Positions 10,014 through 21,504 of a DNA stretch of 64,000 nt are shown here, piece by piece. Below the pieces are notes generated by a model, which searched no databases, was not told where the DNA came from, and worked only from the letters and a program-made list of their open reading frames with translations. A program made the translations under genes and the position numbers. This stretch comes from Cheiracanthium punctorium. Lineage: Eukaryota > Arthropoda > Arachnida > Araneae > Cheiracanthiidae. The stretch lies in NCBI GenBank assembly GCA_038373885.1, contig JAWZYV010012258.1:62001-126000 (forward strand), read 5' to 3'. How positions within the stretch are numbered: position 1 is the first letter of the stretch; every line of letters starts with the position of its first letter.

Positions 10014-11802
10014 TGTTATGAACATTATAATAGGGCGAAAAATACCACGAACATAGAAATAAAGGTAACATAAGCTTTAAAGTGCTTTTGTAGAAAGTTT
10101 GATGTCATTACTTGTAAATGATCCTTTCATCACTTAGCTTCAAGATTCGAATGAAACAAAAGGTTATGCCATGTTTGGTTATCAGACGTTGAATGTGTTC
10201 GTTAATGCAAAATTATGTCATGGTAAATAAAGTTAAATGAACATTTTCGCAGAATTCATCACCATACCGTAGTATACCGTATTCTTAATATTGTTCAGAT
10301 AATTTCAATGACTGATACCGTTGAAAATTTTAACAGATTACTAAAAATATCTTTAGCCTGGAAACAATGGAATTTCAGATACTAAACAAAATTTCTGAAA
10401 AAAATATCTACTGTGTTTTTCTAGCTATAAGTGTTGAGGTGAAAAGAACTTTCTTTTTAGTACTGTGGAGCTGAAAAATGCATGTAAAATAAAATATTCA
10501 ATGTGTCCAAATGTTTTCAGCCATCAAATATTTTATTTTGACGCTCGTGCTAATAGAAATAATTTAACTTCCTTGGTAAATGTTCGTTACTATTGCGGCT
10601 TCTATATTTAAGGATATCGTGGAAAGCTATTCTTGGTTTGCAAATCTAATATTACCATTGATTAGCGAGTTCCGACCCATAAGGTTTTGCAGTTAAAAAT
10701 AATCATTATTTTCATAAAGATTTACATAATCTGTAAGTTTTTATGACTTTTGTATTTACAGGAAACTACCCTTTGAATTTACATATATACATATGTATAT
10801 ATATAAATATTTGTAATCGATAAACAAAAATATTGATAGTTAAATAAAAATTTTTAGTTACTGGATGGTTTCTGTAAAAAATCTCTTTCTGTTTTTCCCC
10901 CTTAAAAAAAAAGAAAAGAATTGTAGAACATTAATTACAGATTTCTAATGCGTAATTTTGACTGTAGAAAAAACTTGCAAATTTAAGAGCAAAAATGTAC
11001 AACCTAAAAAATACAACGCAAACTATACAAAATATTAAACAGCTGACAAAAGCCATTAAAACATACACGTTCAAACACTTATGCGTTGCATTGTTAAGTT
11101 TAATTTTTCTTTCAATCCCCACAGTGGCTGAATATATTCAGTAGAAATATTCCAAAATCTTTTTTTAGACTCCAAATGTACCCTCGTAGTTTCTTATTAG
11201 AGACGCATTAAAATGCTATAAAAAATATTCATAAACCATTAAAATCGTTTAGAATAAGAACAAAAAGTAAATTGTAAGCTAAAATAAAGAAATCTGATTT
11301 TAAATGTGTTGTAATTAATTCTAATCCGAAGTCATTTATCTTATTTTTTTTACTTTTTCCATCGGGTAATAGCGATGACGTATGCTTTTTTTTCTTCTTT
11401 TTGAAAAATGTGAGATTCGAACTATAATTAAATATCTTTTTTTTTTTTCTAGATTTGGAAGTAATTTGTATAATGAAATATTTAAAATCCACTGCTTTCC
11501 TCATCTAGGAAATAAGAGTTAACAGCGCAGATAAATACAAGTATTTTCAGAATGACACAGCATTAATAAATTTATTGATTTAGCGTAGTTACGTATTTAT
11601 AAAAAGCAGTGATTCATTTAAAATTGGGATCGTACACAACCTTTTCAAACCAGATTTATAAAACTATTGTAAATTTCATCCTGCTGTTAGAACCTTATTA
11701 GAAGCTAAACACTTACGACACCAGAATATTAGATGGGAACAGCTTAATGGATCATAGATTAAAAACTAACACATGCATATACTCCTGATGACAACTTTAT
11801 TT
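10014..11802. other. Unannotated AT-rich stretch
   Basis: A short ATATAC microsatellite lies near 10,780-10,810. No coding signal, RNA gene or element boundary was recognised; the open frames at 10,931-11,122 and 11,229-11,504 (minus) are low-complexity Lys/Phe/Asn-rich and look like chance. Confidence 0.4.
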
Positions 11803-12215
11803 AATACTAGCTGAAGTACCCGTTCTTCGCACGGGAATGAATGGACTTTTTGATATTACGATTTGTGGTGATTACTATTCATTGTAATAAACAGATATAG
11901 CACAGTGGATATCGCGTTATATTGTGTCCAATAATCATGCATACCGAATTGCAAGGCAATCGTTTGTACGGTGCAGAAGGCCATGCGGCGTAGCGCAATC
12001 TAGTGGCGAGTTTTAGCAAAACGGATACGGCGAAAATATTTTTCGCATTCAGATATCGATGTATACGAATTTTCATGACTATCGGCTGGACAGTCCTGAA
12101 GTTCATGTGTTGACGCGACATCTAGTGGCAAGTTATAGGAAAATGGATAGCGCCAAACTCTTCCCCGTGTTCAAATATCTATGTATACCTATTTTCATAG
12201 CGATTATTTGCACAG

Positions 12216-12600
12216 TCAAGAAGTGATACACTGCAGGGCCATCTAGTGGTACAGTAAAGTAATGATTTGCTACAGCGCCGTCAAGTGGCGAGTTATAGCA
12301 AAATGGATAACGCCAAAATATTCTCATTGTTCAAATAGCTATGTATACTGATTTTCATAGCGACCGTGTTCAACTATCTATGCATACCAATTTTCATAAC
12401 GATCATTTGCACAGTCAAGAAGTGATACACTGCAGGGCCATCTAGTAGTTAATTAAAGTAATGATTTGCTACAGCGCCGTCAAGTGGCGAGTTATAGCAA
12501 AATGGATAACGCCAAAATATTCTCATTGTTCAAATAGCTATGTATACTGATTTTCATAGCGACCGTTTGAATGGTCAAGAATTTGGCCTGCTGCAGCGTC
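12216..12600 (+). repeat. Two-copy tandem of about 193 bp inside repeat A
   Basis: The segment starting 'tcaagaagtgatacactgca' at about 12,216 recurs almost identically at about 12,415, including the following 'gccgtcaagtggcgagtta'. It lies inside the array of 'ctagtggcgagtta' units. Confidence 0.8.
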
Positions 12601-13813
12601 ATCTAGTGGCGAGTTAAAATAATAAAATAATAATGCATTGCAGTGTCATCTAGTGGTGAGTAACATCAAAAGGAACGCAGTTAGAATATATTCTTCGTGC
12701 TCAAATGTGTAAGTATAAAAAATTTTATGCCGATCAGTCGAACGGTATAGAAGTTGATGCTTTGCAGCGCCATTTAGCGGCAAGTTACAGCAAAATGGAT
12801 AGTGAAAAATATTCTCCGTGTTCTAATATTCGCGTGTACCAAATTTCATCGAAATCGGTTGGACGATATTCGCATAGCAAACGGCTAAACGGAATAGAAT
12901 TCAACGTTGTGCTGCGGCACCAAGTGGCAAGTTAAGGAAAACGGATAGCATAAAAACCTTCTCCATCATAAAAGACTTAGGTGAACCAAAGTTCATCGTG
13001 CAACGGTGCTCACGTGCTGGAGTTTTTCAACCTCATAAACACATACCAACATTCATTTTTATCTATAACCAGTGTTATTATATATACCAGTCTCAAATAA
13101 AATCCAGTTTCAAATCTAAGCCTCGCCAAAGTGCCAACATACGCCATTTTGCAAGAGTTTTTTCAGGGAATCATTCGAAGCATTGACTTAGCAGCAATCA
13201 ATATGGGAAACGGTTCGACCGCCAAAGAGTAGCCAAAGAGAGTTATTTGAAAATTGGAATCCCTTAATACAGCCGATTTTTTTTTTTAAATTATCAACTA
13301 TAATGTGTTTTATTCATCGTTACTCCGATGTACTAAATGAGAAGATTTCAATTTTCTGAAATTTGGCGGAATTCACCCAACTTAAATCAATGTACTCAAT
13401 TGGCGAGAATTCTGAAGTTAGATCGCTTGAAATCCCTTAATAACTGCATTATTTCTTCACGGATCATTAAAATTTAACGCTGTATTCTAATAAAACCTTT
13501 GCACTTGTTTTCAAAAATCTATTTCCTTAAGCTCTCAATAAATTGCGCAAAGCCGAAAACTGTGCAAACCGCTAGAACTCACTTACTCAAAATCCATATT
13601 TCAGCCATTTTATTTTTTCGCCAAACTAAAAGAATTTACACATTAGCCTCGGAAATCTTCAATTCTTATTGTTTTGCGTGTAAAGCATTACATTCCTGCT
13701 CTGATTTCCCATGCACACGATATTATAATTTAAAAAAAAATAACCTTACGAATATAAACTAACAAAAAAAAAATCATTATTATTCTTTTATTTTTACTTT
13801 GAGAATTTAAAAC

Positions 13814-14300
13814 ATTTTATTCGGCAAAATCGCCACACATGGCAACCACGATCCTTATTTCACACTTTTTTCACTACAGGGGTTACAATTACGGAAAGCT
13901 TTTTGCGTGAAGAGCATAAAAAATCTCTTAAATTCCGGGAACGGGTGGACTTTCAAAGTTTTAAAGTGGACTACGATTTATTCTATATTATTTTACATAT
14001 CTGTGCTAAATTTCAGGCCGATAGGTTCATTTTTGTGGATTTGTATACGAACGACATTTTATTCGGCAAAATCGCCACACATGGCAACCACGATCCTTAT
14101 TTCACATTTTTTTCACTACAGGGGTTACAATTACGGAAAGATTTTTGCGTGAAGAGCATAAAAAATCTCTTAAATTCCGGGAACGAGTGGACTTTCAAAG
14201 TTTTAAAGTGGACTGTGATTTATTCTATATTATTTTACATATCTGTGCTAAATTTCAGGCCGATAGGTCCATTTTTGTGGATTTGTATACGAATCAAATC
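13814..14300 (+). repeat. Two-copy tandem of about 240 bp inside repeat A
   Basis: The block starting 'ttttattcggcaaaatcgcc' at about 13,815 is repeated at about 14,056. Copies 1 and 3 have it once, so it is private to copy 2. Confidence 0.85.
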
Positions 14301-14666
14301 CACAAACAAACAAACAAACAAACAAACAGAATTTCATTTTTATTTATAAGGATAATGCACTTTAACATAATGTGCCACAAAGCAACTCCACTAAAATTTT
14401 TAACCACATGGTTTCGACGCCAGTTCTACGCTAGATTGATGTCTGAAATTTCAATTTCATACGTTTAAGTACACTATTTACTGTTGTTTAGGCGACAAAA
14501 ACATGATTTAATCTGGCTGAATAATTCTTCAATATTTGGGAATAAGATTTGTTGTTGATAATTTTCCTAAGAAAACACGATGTTTATAAGTGCCTTGCTT
14601 TGAACGTCAGAGTTCTGATTATGGATCAGCACTTAAGGATAGGAATCATCTCCCAGGCTAAACCTC

Positions 14667-15040
14667 TTAACCCTTTAACGTGCAGTGTTCCCGCTCTGGG
14701 AACACCAAACTCTGACGTTTTGACTGTTGCCAGTCACGAAGAATAGATTTGTTTTCTATAAAAATAGTTGCAGGTGACATATCTCCACGAGAATCCTTTA
14801 CTTTTTAGCACGTCATTTCCCGTAAAAAAATGGTCACGATTATTTTTAACAGCACTGACATCTGCTGAAAAATGGAAGAATGCGAGAACAGCTGGATAGA
14901 TTGCCCAATGCTGAAAAAAGGGCAACCGTTTCCATCGCTCGAGTTAACTACCAGCAAGATGACGGACGATCGAAACGTTCATCGTGTGCCACAGATCTAG
15001 AGACCCTTTTTTTGACGAAAATTGGCTGTGCCGCACAGCC
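14667..15040 (+). mobile_element. TTAA MITE family P, 3'-truncated copy
   Basis: It begins TTAA + CCCTTTAACGTGCAGTGTTC and matches the left two thirds of the complete copy at 20,998-21,504. It stops at the hairpin loop (GGCTGTGCCGCACAGCC), so the right arm and the right TIR are missing. Confidence 0.85.
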
Positions 15041-15883
15041 AAGAGATACTTCTGCCTGGCTAAAAGACACACTTCTTTCCTCCATAAAATACTTTTTTTC
15101 GTACTTAAGGAATCTGGCAAACAATTTGTAACTTTTTTAAATACTTCAACTATAAGTACTGTAAATATTTTTCATGTATTTTATTTGTGCAGAACATATG
15201 AATTTCAAAAATAAGTGGATATCTCAGTGTAACAGAATAACTTAAACAGAAATAGCATCATTTGCAGTGAAAAACAAAAAGGAATAAGATCCCGTGACAT
15301 AACCCAATCAAAAGGCTTTTTGAATGAAGTACAAACTTTTTGAAAATAAAATTTTTATTGATCGTCTTGTAAAGTTCTAATATTTCAGTGAGAAATTGTC
15401 TGAAAGATAACGTCTTTATGCAAAGAACATATATGTTAACATTATGATATTACATTTAACATCTTTCCTTTTCTTACTACCTGTAAAAGAATAATTTTTA
15501 TTAATTCTGTGGTTGATTTCATATGATTTCGAAGTGTGCTTTTGTATTAATAGTTAAAATTGCGTTGCATATTCTTACTTTTCGATTCACGAAGTAAGGA
15601 AAGTATCGTAATCATGAAAAACTTTGACTTACAGATTTTGATGTTCTTACGTTTTGAGGTCTTCTGAATTCATTTATGCTATTTTTACGGTATGTATGTA
15701 TGTGTGTAACACAGATTTTAACATTATAATACTATACCTCATCATTTTTTCACTCAAATATTCGACTGTTTTGAGATTTTAAGACGTAAATTGATCATCT
15801 ATGAATGATGAGACGTCATCTATGAATTAGCTCCATTTTAATTTAATGTAAAGAGACATTTTTTTGTTGGCGAACATTTCGCT
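15041..15883. other. Unannotated stretch with an old repeat
   Basis: About 15,585-15,720 ('cacgaagtaaggaaagtatcg', then a GTAT/GTGT-rich run) resembles a dispersed arthropod repeat. The rest shows nothing recognisable. It may be flank of the Helitron relic. Confidence 0.4.
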
Positions 15884-16984
15884 ATGAGTTCCGAAGAATG
15901 TCTTCGAAGAAAACGTTCTTTCAACTTTAGCAGGCGCTCTCAGAAGCAGTCAGAAGGGGTACATCAGAAGAAGACCGAACAAGAGTCGAATCAACCCACT
16001 CAGCTAGTAATTCTGTTACGAGTACCCTAAGAGACTTTGCAACTAATAACGAAGAAAATGTTCCGGCATCCGTAAGACCAGGTCATACAGATTAGACGAC
16101 CTTTTTCAATAAATTAAATGTACTGATGAGTGGCATCGAGGATTCTAATACTCAAGGGATTAAAGTATCTCAAAGCAAAGCAAAGAAATGATAAACCTGC
16201 TAAGTAACGTCTAAGAAGTTTGGCTCAAGTGCGTGAACGTGCAGAAACGAGCAGATGAAACAGATCATCGCCGGCAGCTGCGTTTGGAAGAAGAACGACG
16301 CAGAATTTCTAGACATCGAGAAGCATTGTGGGTAAACCGTCTGCGTACCTACAAAGCAGACACAAATGCGATTACTTTCTATCAGAGTTCACAACCATTT
16401 AACATGGCTTGAATTTACCGTGGAGTATTACACTTTCCTGAAGAAAGAATAAACAATCAAATCACAAAATTTATTTTGGGGATAGCTATTTGCATGGCAG
16501 AACTGATGTACCACATCCTGAATTTCCCAATGAACTGGTGCGATTGTTCCTTGGATGCCATCTGCTTTCCAGAGAATTTCATTAAAGAATTCGGAGTTTG
16601 AACTCATGCTTTACAATAACTTCGTAGATGATAGAGATGGGCGGTTCGACTCATTTTACTGATTCGAATCTCAACTCACTCACTACTTCGATAATTCGAA
16701 TCAGTGATTCGAATCTTGAATCAATAAAACAACTAAAGAAATTTTCCCTCTCTCTGCGCCGAAAGCCGTACTATTTAAACACCCTTCACCCATTCATTGG
16801 GTTTCTTCTCCGGTGAGTTCTCGGGCAGCTAGCATCTCTCTCTCCATGCTCGGTCGAATTCAACACTGACACACACAGTTTTGAGCAAATGAGTTCGTTC
16901 TCTTAACTTCCTAGCTCGCGCACTGTGTATAAGCAAGTAGTAATTTGTCGGCGGAAGGGGGGGAAGGGATAAGACAAATACGTG

Positions 16985-17605
16985 AAAACTTTACCGTTTT
17001 CAAGATTTCGATAAAATGAAAAGAGGAAGATCGAATTTATTATGTCGGAATAAATCAGATAGTTCGGTAAATATTGATTTTTGGCCCAGCCCTATGCCAA
17101 CATGTGGAAATTTGCTCTGGGACGGTTTGTAGGCTTTGGAGATGCCGTCGTAGATCGGTTCAAGAAAAACTAGTGTTTAAACTGCCCGAAATGAAAATAC
17201 AGGGGAGCTTCGTATGACCCCCTGGGCCTGTAAGATTAAAAGGTTAAGTTTGGTGTCAAAGTATTCGAAATTTTATGTATCGATGGGGGTGTTGAGTCTA
17301 GGGGGGGGGTCGAGAATCAATAAAAACGCGCTCCGATGGATAGTTTCCGAGATATACGTTAATTAATTATGGTAATTAGACTAATAAACCATGGAGCTGT
17401 TTTTTCCGCGATCCGGCATCGTCATCAACGGAGAGAAAGCAGTAGCAAAAGCATCACAAGCTAGTATTGATCTCAGGATTTTCTTATCGCCGGCCTGTAT
17501 TTTTGGCCTTTATCGAAATCGAGATTTCACTGAAATGAAAATGGGAATATCGGATATTTGATGTTGAAATAAAACCGATATGTCGATATTTATGGGTTTT
17601 TGGCC
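16985..17605 (-). mobile_element. Copy of the GGGCTGGGCC-type hAT family, nested
   Basis: It is similar, in reverse orientation, to parts of 60,234-60,960. The TIR-like phrase GGCCCAGCCCTA occurs twice, at about 17,085 and 17,592, as it does in the other copy. A tandem or composite element is therefore likely. No coding capacity. Confidence 0.65.
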
Positions 17606-18430
17606 CAGCCCTACTGAGGGGCTGCTGCACCCCCCAAAATGGGACCCTTTACTTAGCTTACAATTGAACTTTATCTTTAAATTTGATACCCAGCCACCCC
17701 GAAATAAAAACCTGGCTACGCCACTGTCAATAACACTAACTACGCCACTGCTTTAGACCCTATTTTGTATTTCTCTGAATTACGAAAGAAAATAAAATCA
17801 TTCCCCTTAAACGACAAACAAGGTAAAAAAAAACATCTTAAACGAAATCTGCAGCAATAAAGCGAAATGTTATTTTGCTTACTACAAAGTCCTTTTGTGG
17901 GAGCGCTTAATACCGCCCCTGTATCATTCATTAAAAGTGACAAGCACAATCCTAACTATTTCATTCTGTTTCCCTTCACATGAAAACCCGCCAACCATGT
18001 AAACTTAACGTGTCCGGTTTTTTTTTTTTGAGGGTGGGGGCAGGGGGACATATATTGAAGTTAAAAGTACAAAAGGGATGTTTCATTAAATTTTAAACAA
18101 ATATTAAACCAGCCAGACAAGTTGGAAGGAGGAAGTCCCTCCCCCCCCCCCCCCCGAGGGAAAAAGGTTTAAACAACTTTGAGACACCCCCCGCTCTTCC
18201 ACGAGCATTGGCGTAAATTGGCATGTAATATTAGAATGGGGTGACAAAATGTTTCTGATTGTAGAAAATACCATTTTTAAATAGCTCTGATACTTGAATT
18301 TTCTTAATTTTTTTTCGGGGGGGGGTGATTGACCCCTCTTGCCCTTAGGAAGTAACGCCTATGCCCCCCGCCAAAAGCAAACGATGTTCGACCCACTCCA
18401 TACACACAGACAGATAAAACTTTAAATCCG
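17606..18430. other. hAT interior with homopolymer C/G tracts
   Basis: Includes a run of 17 C at about 18,140, G-rich tracts at about 18,035 and 18,318, and a 'ctggctacgccactg' phrase like the ends of other hAT MITEs. No gene. Confidence 0.5.
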
Positions 18431-18750
18431 ACCACCAGAGATTTTCCCTTACTCTTTCAACTCTTTTCGACTCCTTTCGACTCTGATTCGATAGAAGATT
18501 CGAAAAACTAACGAATCTCAACGATCGCATACAATCACTGAAACATTTGAGATTCTACTGAGTTGAGATTCGTCGTGCACAATCACCGAAACAGAGCGAA
18601 ACACTGAATCAGTAAAGATTCGTTGCTGCACCAACTCAGTGACCAATTCACCTACTCATTTGCTTTTTCAAATCATCTATCGACTCAGAGTCGAAAGGAG
18701 TCGTAAGGAGTCGAAAAGAGTTGAAAGAGTAAGGGAAAATCTCTGGGAAT
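18431..18750. repeat. Inverted repeat with about 70-bp arms
   Basis: The left arm, starting 'ccagagattttcccttactc', is matched inverted by a right arm ending 'gagtaagggaaaatctctgg'. It contains tandem GAGTCGAAA-type units and lies inside the hAT element. Confidence 0.8.
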
Positions 18751-18973
18751 GGCAAAGGGAAAATAAGTTTTACTTCCCTTCACACTTGGAATATTTCCCC
18801 ACAGTTGAAGGCTTGAGATTCGAATCAGTAGATAGTGAGTGTAAAGACTGAGCCACTCAGTACCAAGATTCGAATCACTGATTCGAATCATCGAATCATT
18901 GGCCATCTCTAGTAGATGATGACCGAACGATTAACGATCGAGGTGTGTACAGCTACGTCGCTAGCGGTCAAGT

Positions 18974-19034
18974 TGATTGGTTGGTTGGTTGGTTTGGGGA
19001 CATGTGCTTCATCCTAACAGGACGGCTTCGTCCC
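18974..19034 (-). mobile_element. 61-bp 5'-truncated retroposon tail
   Basis: It is flanked by an exact 9-bp duplication, CGGTCAAGT (18,965-18,973 and 19,035-19,043). On the minus strand the insert ends with a (CCAA)n simple tail. Removing it and one TSD joins the Helitron reading across GQV and the next segment. It looks like the extreme 3' end of a LINE or SINE. Confidence 0.8.
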
Positions 19035-19325
19035 CGGTCAAGTCTATCATAAACTTTATTTGACAGCTCATCCAACTCAAAACCCGAAGGCGAATTTGAA
19101 CGTTCTCAACATGGGCAGATATATTTCTTAGATAATCAAGACACTGTTAGTGAATAAATAAACAATCCTCATGGTATCAGCGGAAACCTGATAACTTTGT
19201 CAGAACATGTATTGAGATACGAAAATCCTTTCGAGGGTGGTTTCAAGGTGATGCGAGAAATAGAAGAAGCTAATGTGCTCACTGCTACTTTCCAACTGTA
19301 ACGGGTTGGTGACAGTAACGGACGT

Positions 19326-19495
19326 ATGAGTCACCTGGTGTTTTGCGTGCTTATTTCTGTGTTTAAGCTTAAGGAAGTAGAAATTAAGAAGTAAATTAGG
19401 ATTGATCATCTAGATAATTCTAATTAACTTCTTAATTTCTCCTTTCTTTAGCTAAAACACAGAAATAAAACTTCAAAACATCACGTGACTCAAAC
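19326..19495. mobile_element. Fold-back MITE with about 65-bp arms
   Basis: TTTGAGTCACGTG-type ends are inverted at both sides and the arms pair nearly throughout, with a loop of about 30 bases at about 19,400. It probably inserted at the end of the Helitron relic. TSD and superfamily were not determined. Confidence 0.6.
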
Positions 19496-20865
19496 GCCAC
19501 GGCTACCTACTCGTGATGGTTGAATACATTGGTTGAACGGAACGAGGCAATTTAAGTTACTTTTAATATCCCTTGTCAAAACAAAGTATGTGCCATTGCA
19601 ACATTGAGTGTGAAACGAAGCAGCTTTCCTGAGAATGAATTAGTAATCCGACAGACAGGCTAATCTTTGGTAATCATGAAGAATATTGATAATCGTGTCG
19701 AACCATTTATGTATCCATTATTTTACCCCAAAGAAAATTTTAGATTTTGAGCATGGCTCGGTAGCCAGGTACTACAAATTATACAAACACAAATTTCTCA
19801 TACATCTTATTTTTTTGGGACGATTCTCGCAAATATTGGCATTTTTATCACTATTTACGTGTATTCCTATGGATAATATTTACGGCTATATAAAAAAGGA
19901 CAATGTTAATGACGCGATAGTAAAAATAAAGAGAAAGTATGCTTCCCAAAATTATCGTATCTTGAATAAGTGAAGATTTTTTTAAAACTTTGTATCTACC
20001 TACTGTGTTATTAATGAGACAACCGACTACTCTTAAAATCAGTTTAATGCGTTTATCTTTTTTTTTTTCCTTTTGCTGTTAACTGAATTTTCTTAAGTGC
20101 TTAGTTAAAGTGTGCATTTAAATAGCTGAGAAAAATAATGAGATTAATGAAAAAGGAAATTTATTTTTTCAGAACACGTAGAAAACTTTGCCAATATAAT
20201 TATCTTGTTTTTTAAAGATAAATGTGAAGTTATTAAACCAAAGCCTTTATTTCAAATAGAATTAATACTAGAATAAATTTTCTAAATCCTTTGGGGCTGC
20301 CTTATACCGATAAGCTCTAGTTGATTTTGGAATTGAAATTTCTAGATATGTTTGTTCTCTGCTTTAAAATAAATTTTTATTCCTTAGTTTTATAATTGAT
20401 GTTAATGAAACCTTGAGAAGAAAGGAAAAAAAAATACTATTTCTTGGTAGTTAGAAATAGTAATTCTCGTTTTTATAAAAAAAAAAAAAATCAACTGTAA
20501 TTCGAAATTTTGCTCTAGTAAAAAGAAATTTGAACTAAATATTCCAGAAATAACATTTATTTTATTGAATAAAGTTTTTCTAATTTTATTCTCTAAACAT
20601 TTCGGAAAAGGGTAAAATTGTATACTTTTTCACTTCACAGTAACTTCATGCAGAAGACTGCACAAATAATAATAATAATACTAACAATAAAAAGAAAAAT
20701 CAACCATTTCAGACCTGATTAAATAATTTCGCTTTCAATTAAATAATTTTTCTTTTGATAATAGAGATTAAATTTGAATTTAAAAACCTAAAAACTAAAA
20801 TTCTGATTATTAAATGCGCGAGAAAGGTTTTGCTTCATCTACACAAATTAAGAACATGCATCCTA
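19496..20865. other. Unannotated AT-rich stretch
   Basis: An open frame at 19,686-19,973 (plus, 95 codons) has no recognised motif, and its composition matches the surrounding DNA. A short (AAT)n run lies near 20,668. Nothing else was identified. Confidence 0.4.
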
Positions 20866-20933
20866 TACGATAGTATAGGTAATATTTCTGTCCTCAATTG
20901 AGGACACAGGGTCTGAAAGTATTAAATCATGTT
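20866..20933 (-). mobile_element. End of a second TTAA-type MITE family
   Basis: Two palindromes (CTATACGATAGTATAG and GTCCTCAATTGAGGAC) are followed by GGGTCTGAAAGTATTAA. The same end, inverted, occurs at 43,952-44,020 starting TTAACCCTTTCAGAACCTG. Only one end is visible at each site. Confidence 0.5.
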
Positions 20934-20997
20934 TAATACGTTGGTTTTCATTGTTCCAAAGATGCAAGGACGACGATTCTATTTCTGTGTCTAACCC

Positions 20998-21504
20998 TTA
21001 ACCCTTTAACGCGCAGTGTTCCCTCTCTGGGAACACCGAACTCTGACGTTTTGACTGTTGCCAGTCACGAAGAATAGATTGGATTTCTATAAAAATAGTT
21101 GCGGGTGACATATCTCCACGAGAATCCTTTACTTTTTAGTACGTCATTTCCCGTAAAAGAATGGTCACGATTATTTTTAAAGCACTGACATCTGCTGAAA
21201 AATGGAAGAATGCGAGGACAGCTGGATAGATGGCCCAATGCTGAAAAAAAGGGCAGCCGTTGCCATCGCTCGACCAGCAAGATGGCGGACGATCGAGACG
21301 TTCATCGCGTGTCACAGATCTGGAGACCCTTTTTTGGCGCATCTGGCTGTGCCGCACAGCCATCTGTCGTAAAAAAGGGTCTCCAGATCTGTGGCACGCG
21401 ATGAACGTTTCGATCGTCCGCCATCTTGCTGGTAGTTAAGTCGAGCGATGGCAACGACTGCCCTTTTTTCAGCATTGGGCAAGGGTTGCGCCTCAAAGGG
21501 TTAA
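20998..21504 (+). mobile_element. TTAA MITE family P, complete copy with long hairpin
   Basis: TTAA stands at both ends. The TIRs are CCCTTTAACGCGCAGTG and, inverted, CCCTTTGAGGCGCAACCC, which together with the TTAA target point to a piggyBac-type MITE. After a unique left segment, two arms of about 100 bases (21,236-21,334 and 21,370-21,477) form a near-perfect hairpin around a loop that is itself palindromic. Each arm carries CAAGATGGCGGAC or its complement. Confidence 0.9.

Larger units (their letters stand above)
11803..14352 (+). repeat. Interspersed repeat family A, copy 2 (most complete)
   Basis: It starts with ATACTAGCTGAAGTACCCGT and 'tcgcacggg', a head seen in a class of widespread invertebrate repeats, and ends TTTCATTTTTATTTATAAGG. 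The first third is built of degenerate units that each contain a 'catctagtggcgagtta' motif. The last third carries a private tandem duplication. No conserved frame exists between copies, so it is judged non-coding. It serves as the reference for copies 1 and 3. Confidence 0.8.
16632..18911. mobile_element. 2.28-kb hAT element inserted in the Helitron relic
   Basis: An exact 8-bp duplication, GTAGATGA, flanks it (16,624-16,631 and 18,912-18,919). The TIRs are TAGAGATGGGC and, inverted, TAGAGATGGCC. GATTCGAATC palindromes recur just inside both ends (for example about 16,662, 16,695, 18,868 and 18,880), as expected of subterminal transposase-binding repeats. No transposase frame is visible; the interior is made of other nested repeats and poly-C/G tracts. 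Confidence 0.92.
15884..19310 (+). pseudogene. Helitron replicase/helicase, N-terminal relic with two insertions
   Basis: Pieces of a Helitron-like N-terminal region are readable in order. They are a possible start at 15,884 (MSSEECLRRKRSF), a charged segment (RRQLRLEEERRRISRHREAL, about 16,270), and HPEFPNELVRL followed by a degenerate IR.(L/Y)NS motif (about 16,510-16,610). Then, after an insertion, come NDRGVYSYVASGQV (about 18,935-18,972) and, after a second insertion, HGQIYFLDNQDTVSE followed by ENPFEGGFKVMREIEEAN (about 19,110-19,270). The order and spacing fit the domain that precedes the Rep and helicase domains of Helitrons, which replicate by rolling circle. Several stops and frameshifts occur. 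Neither the Rep (HUH) nor the helicase part is visible, so only the N-terminal third survives. Confidence 0.7.

Noticed and set aside
13903..14468. Overlapping frames of 81-148 codons
   Set aside because: They read through the duplicated unit of repeat A; the same sequence at copies 1 and 3 gives different or shorter frames, so no protein is conserved.
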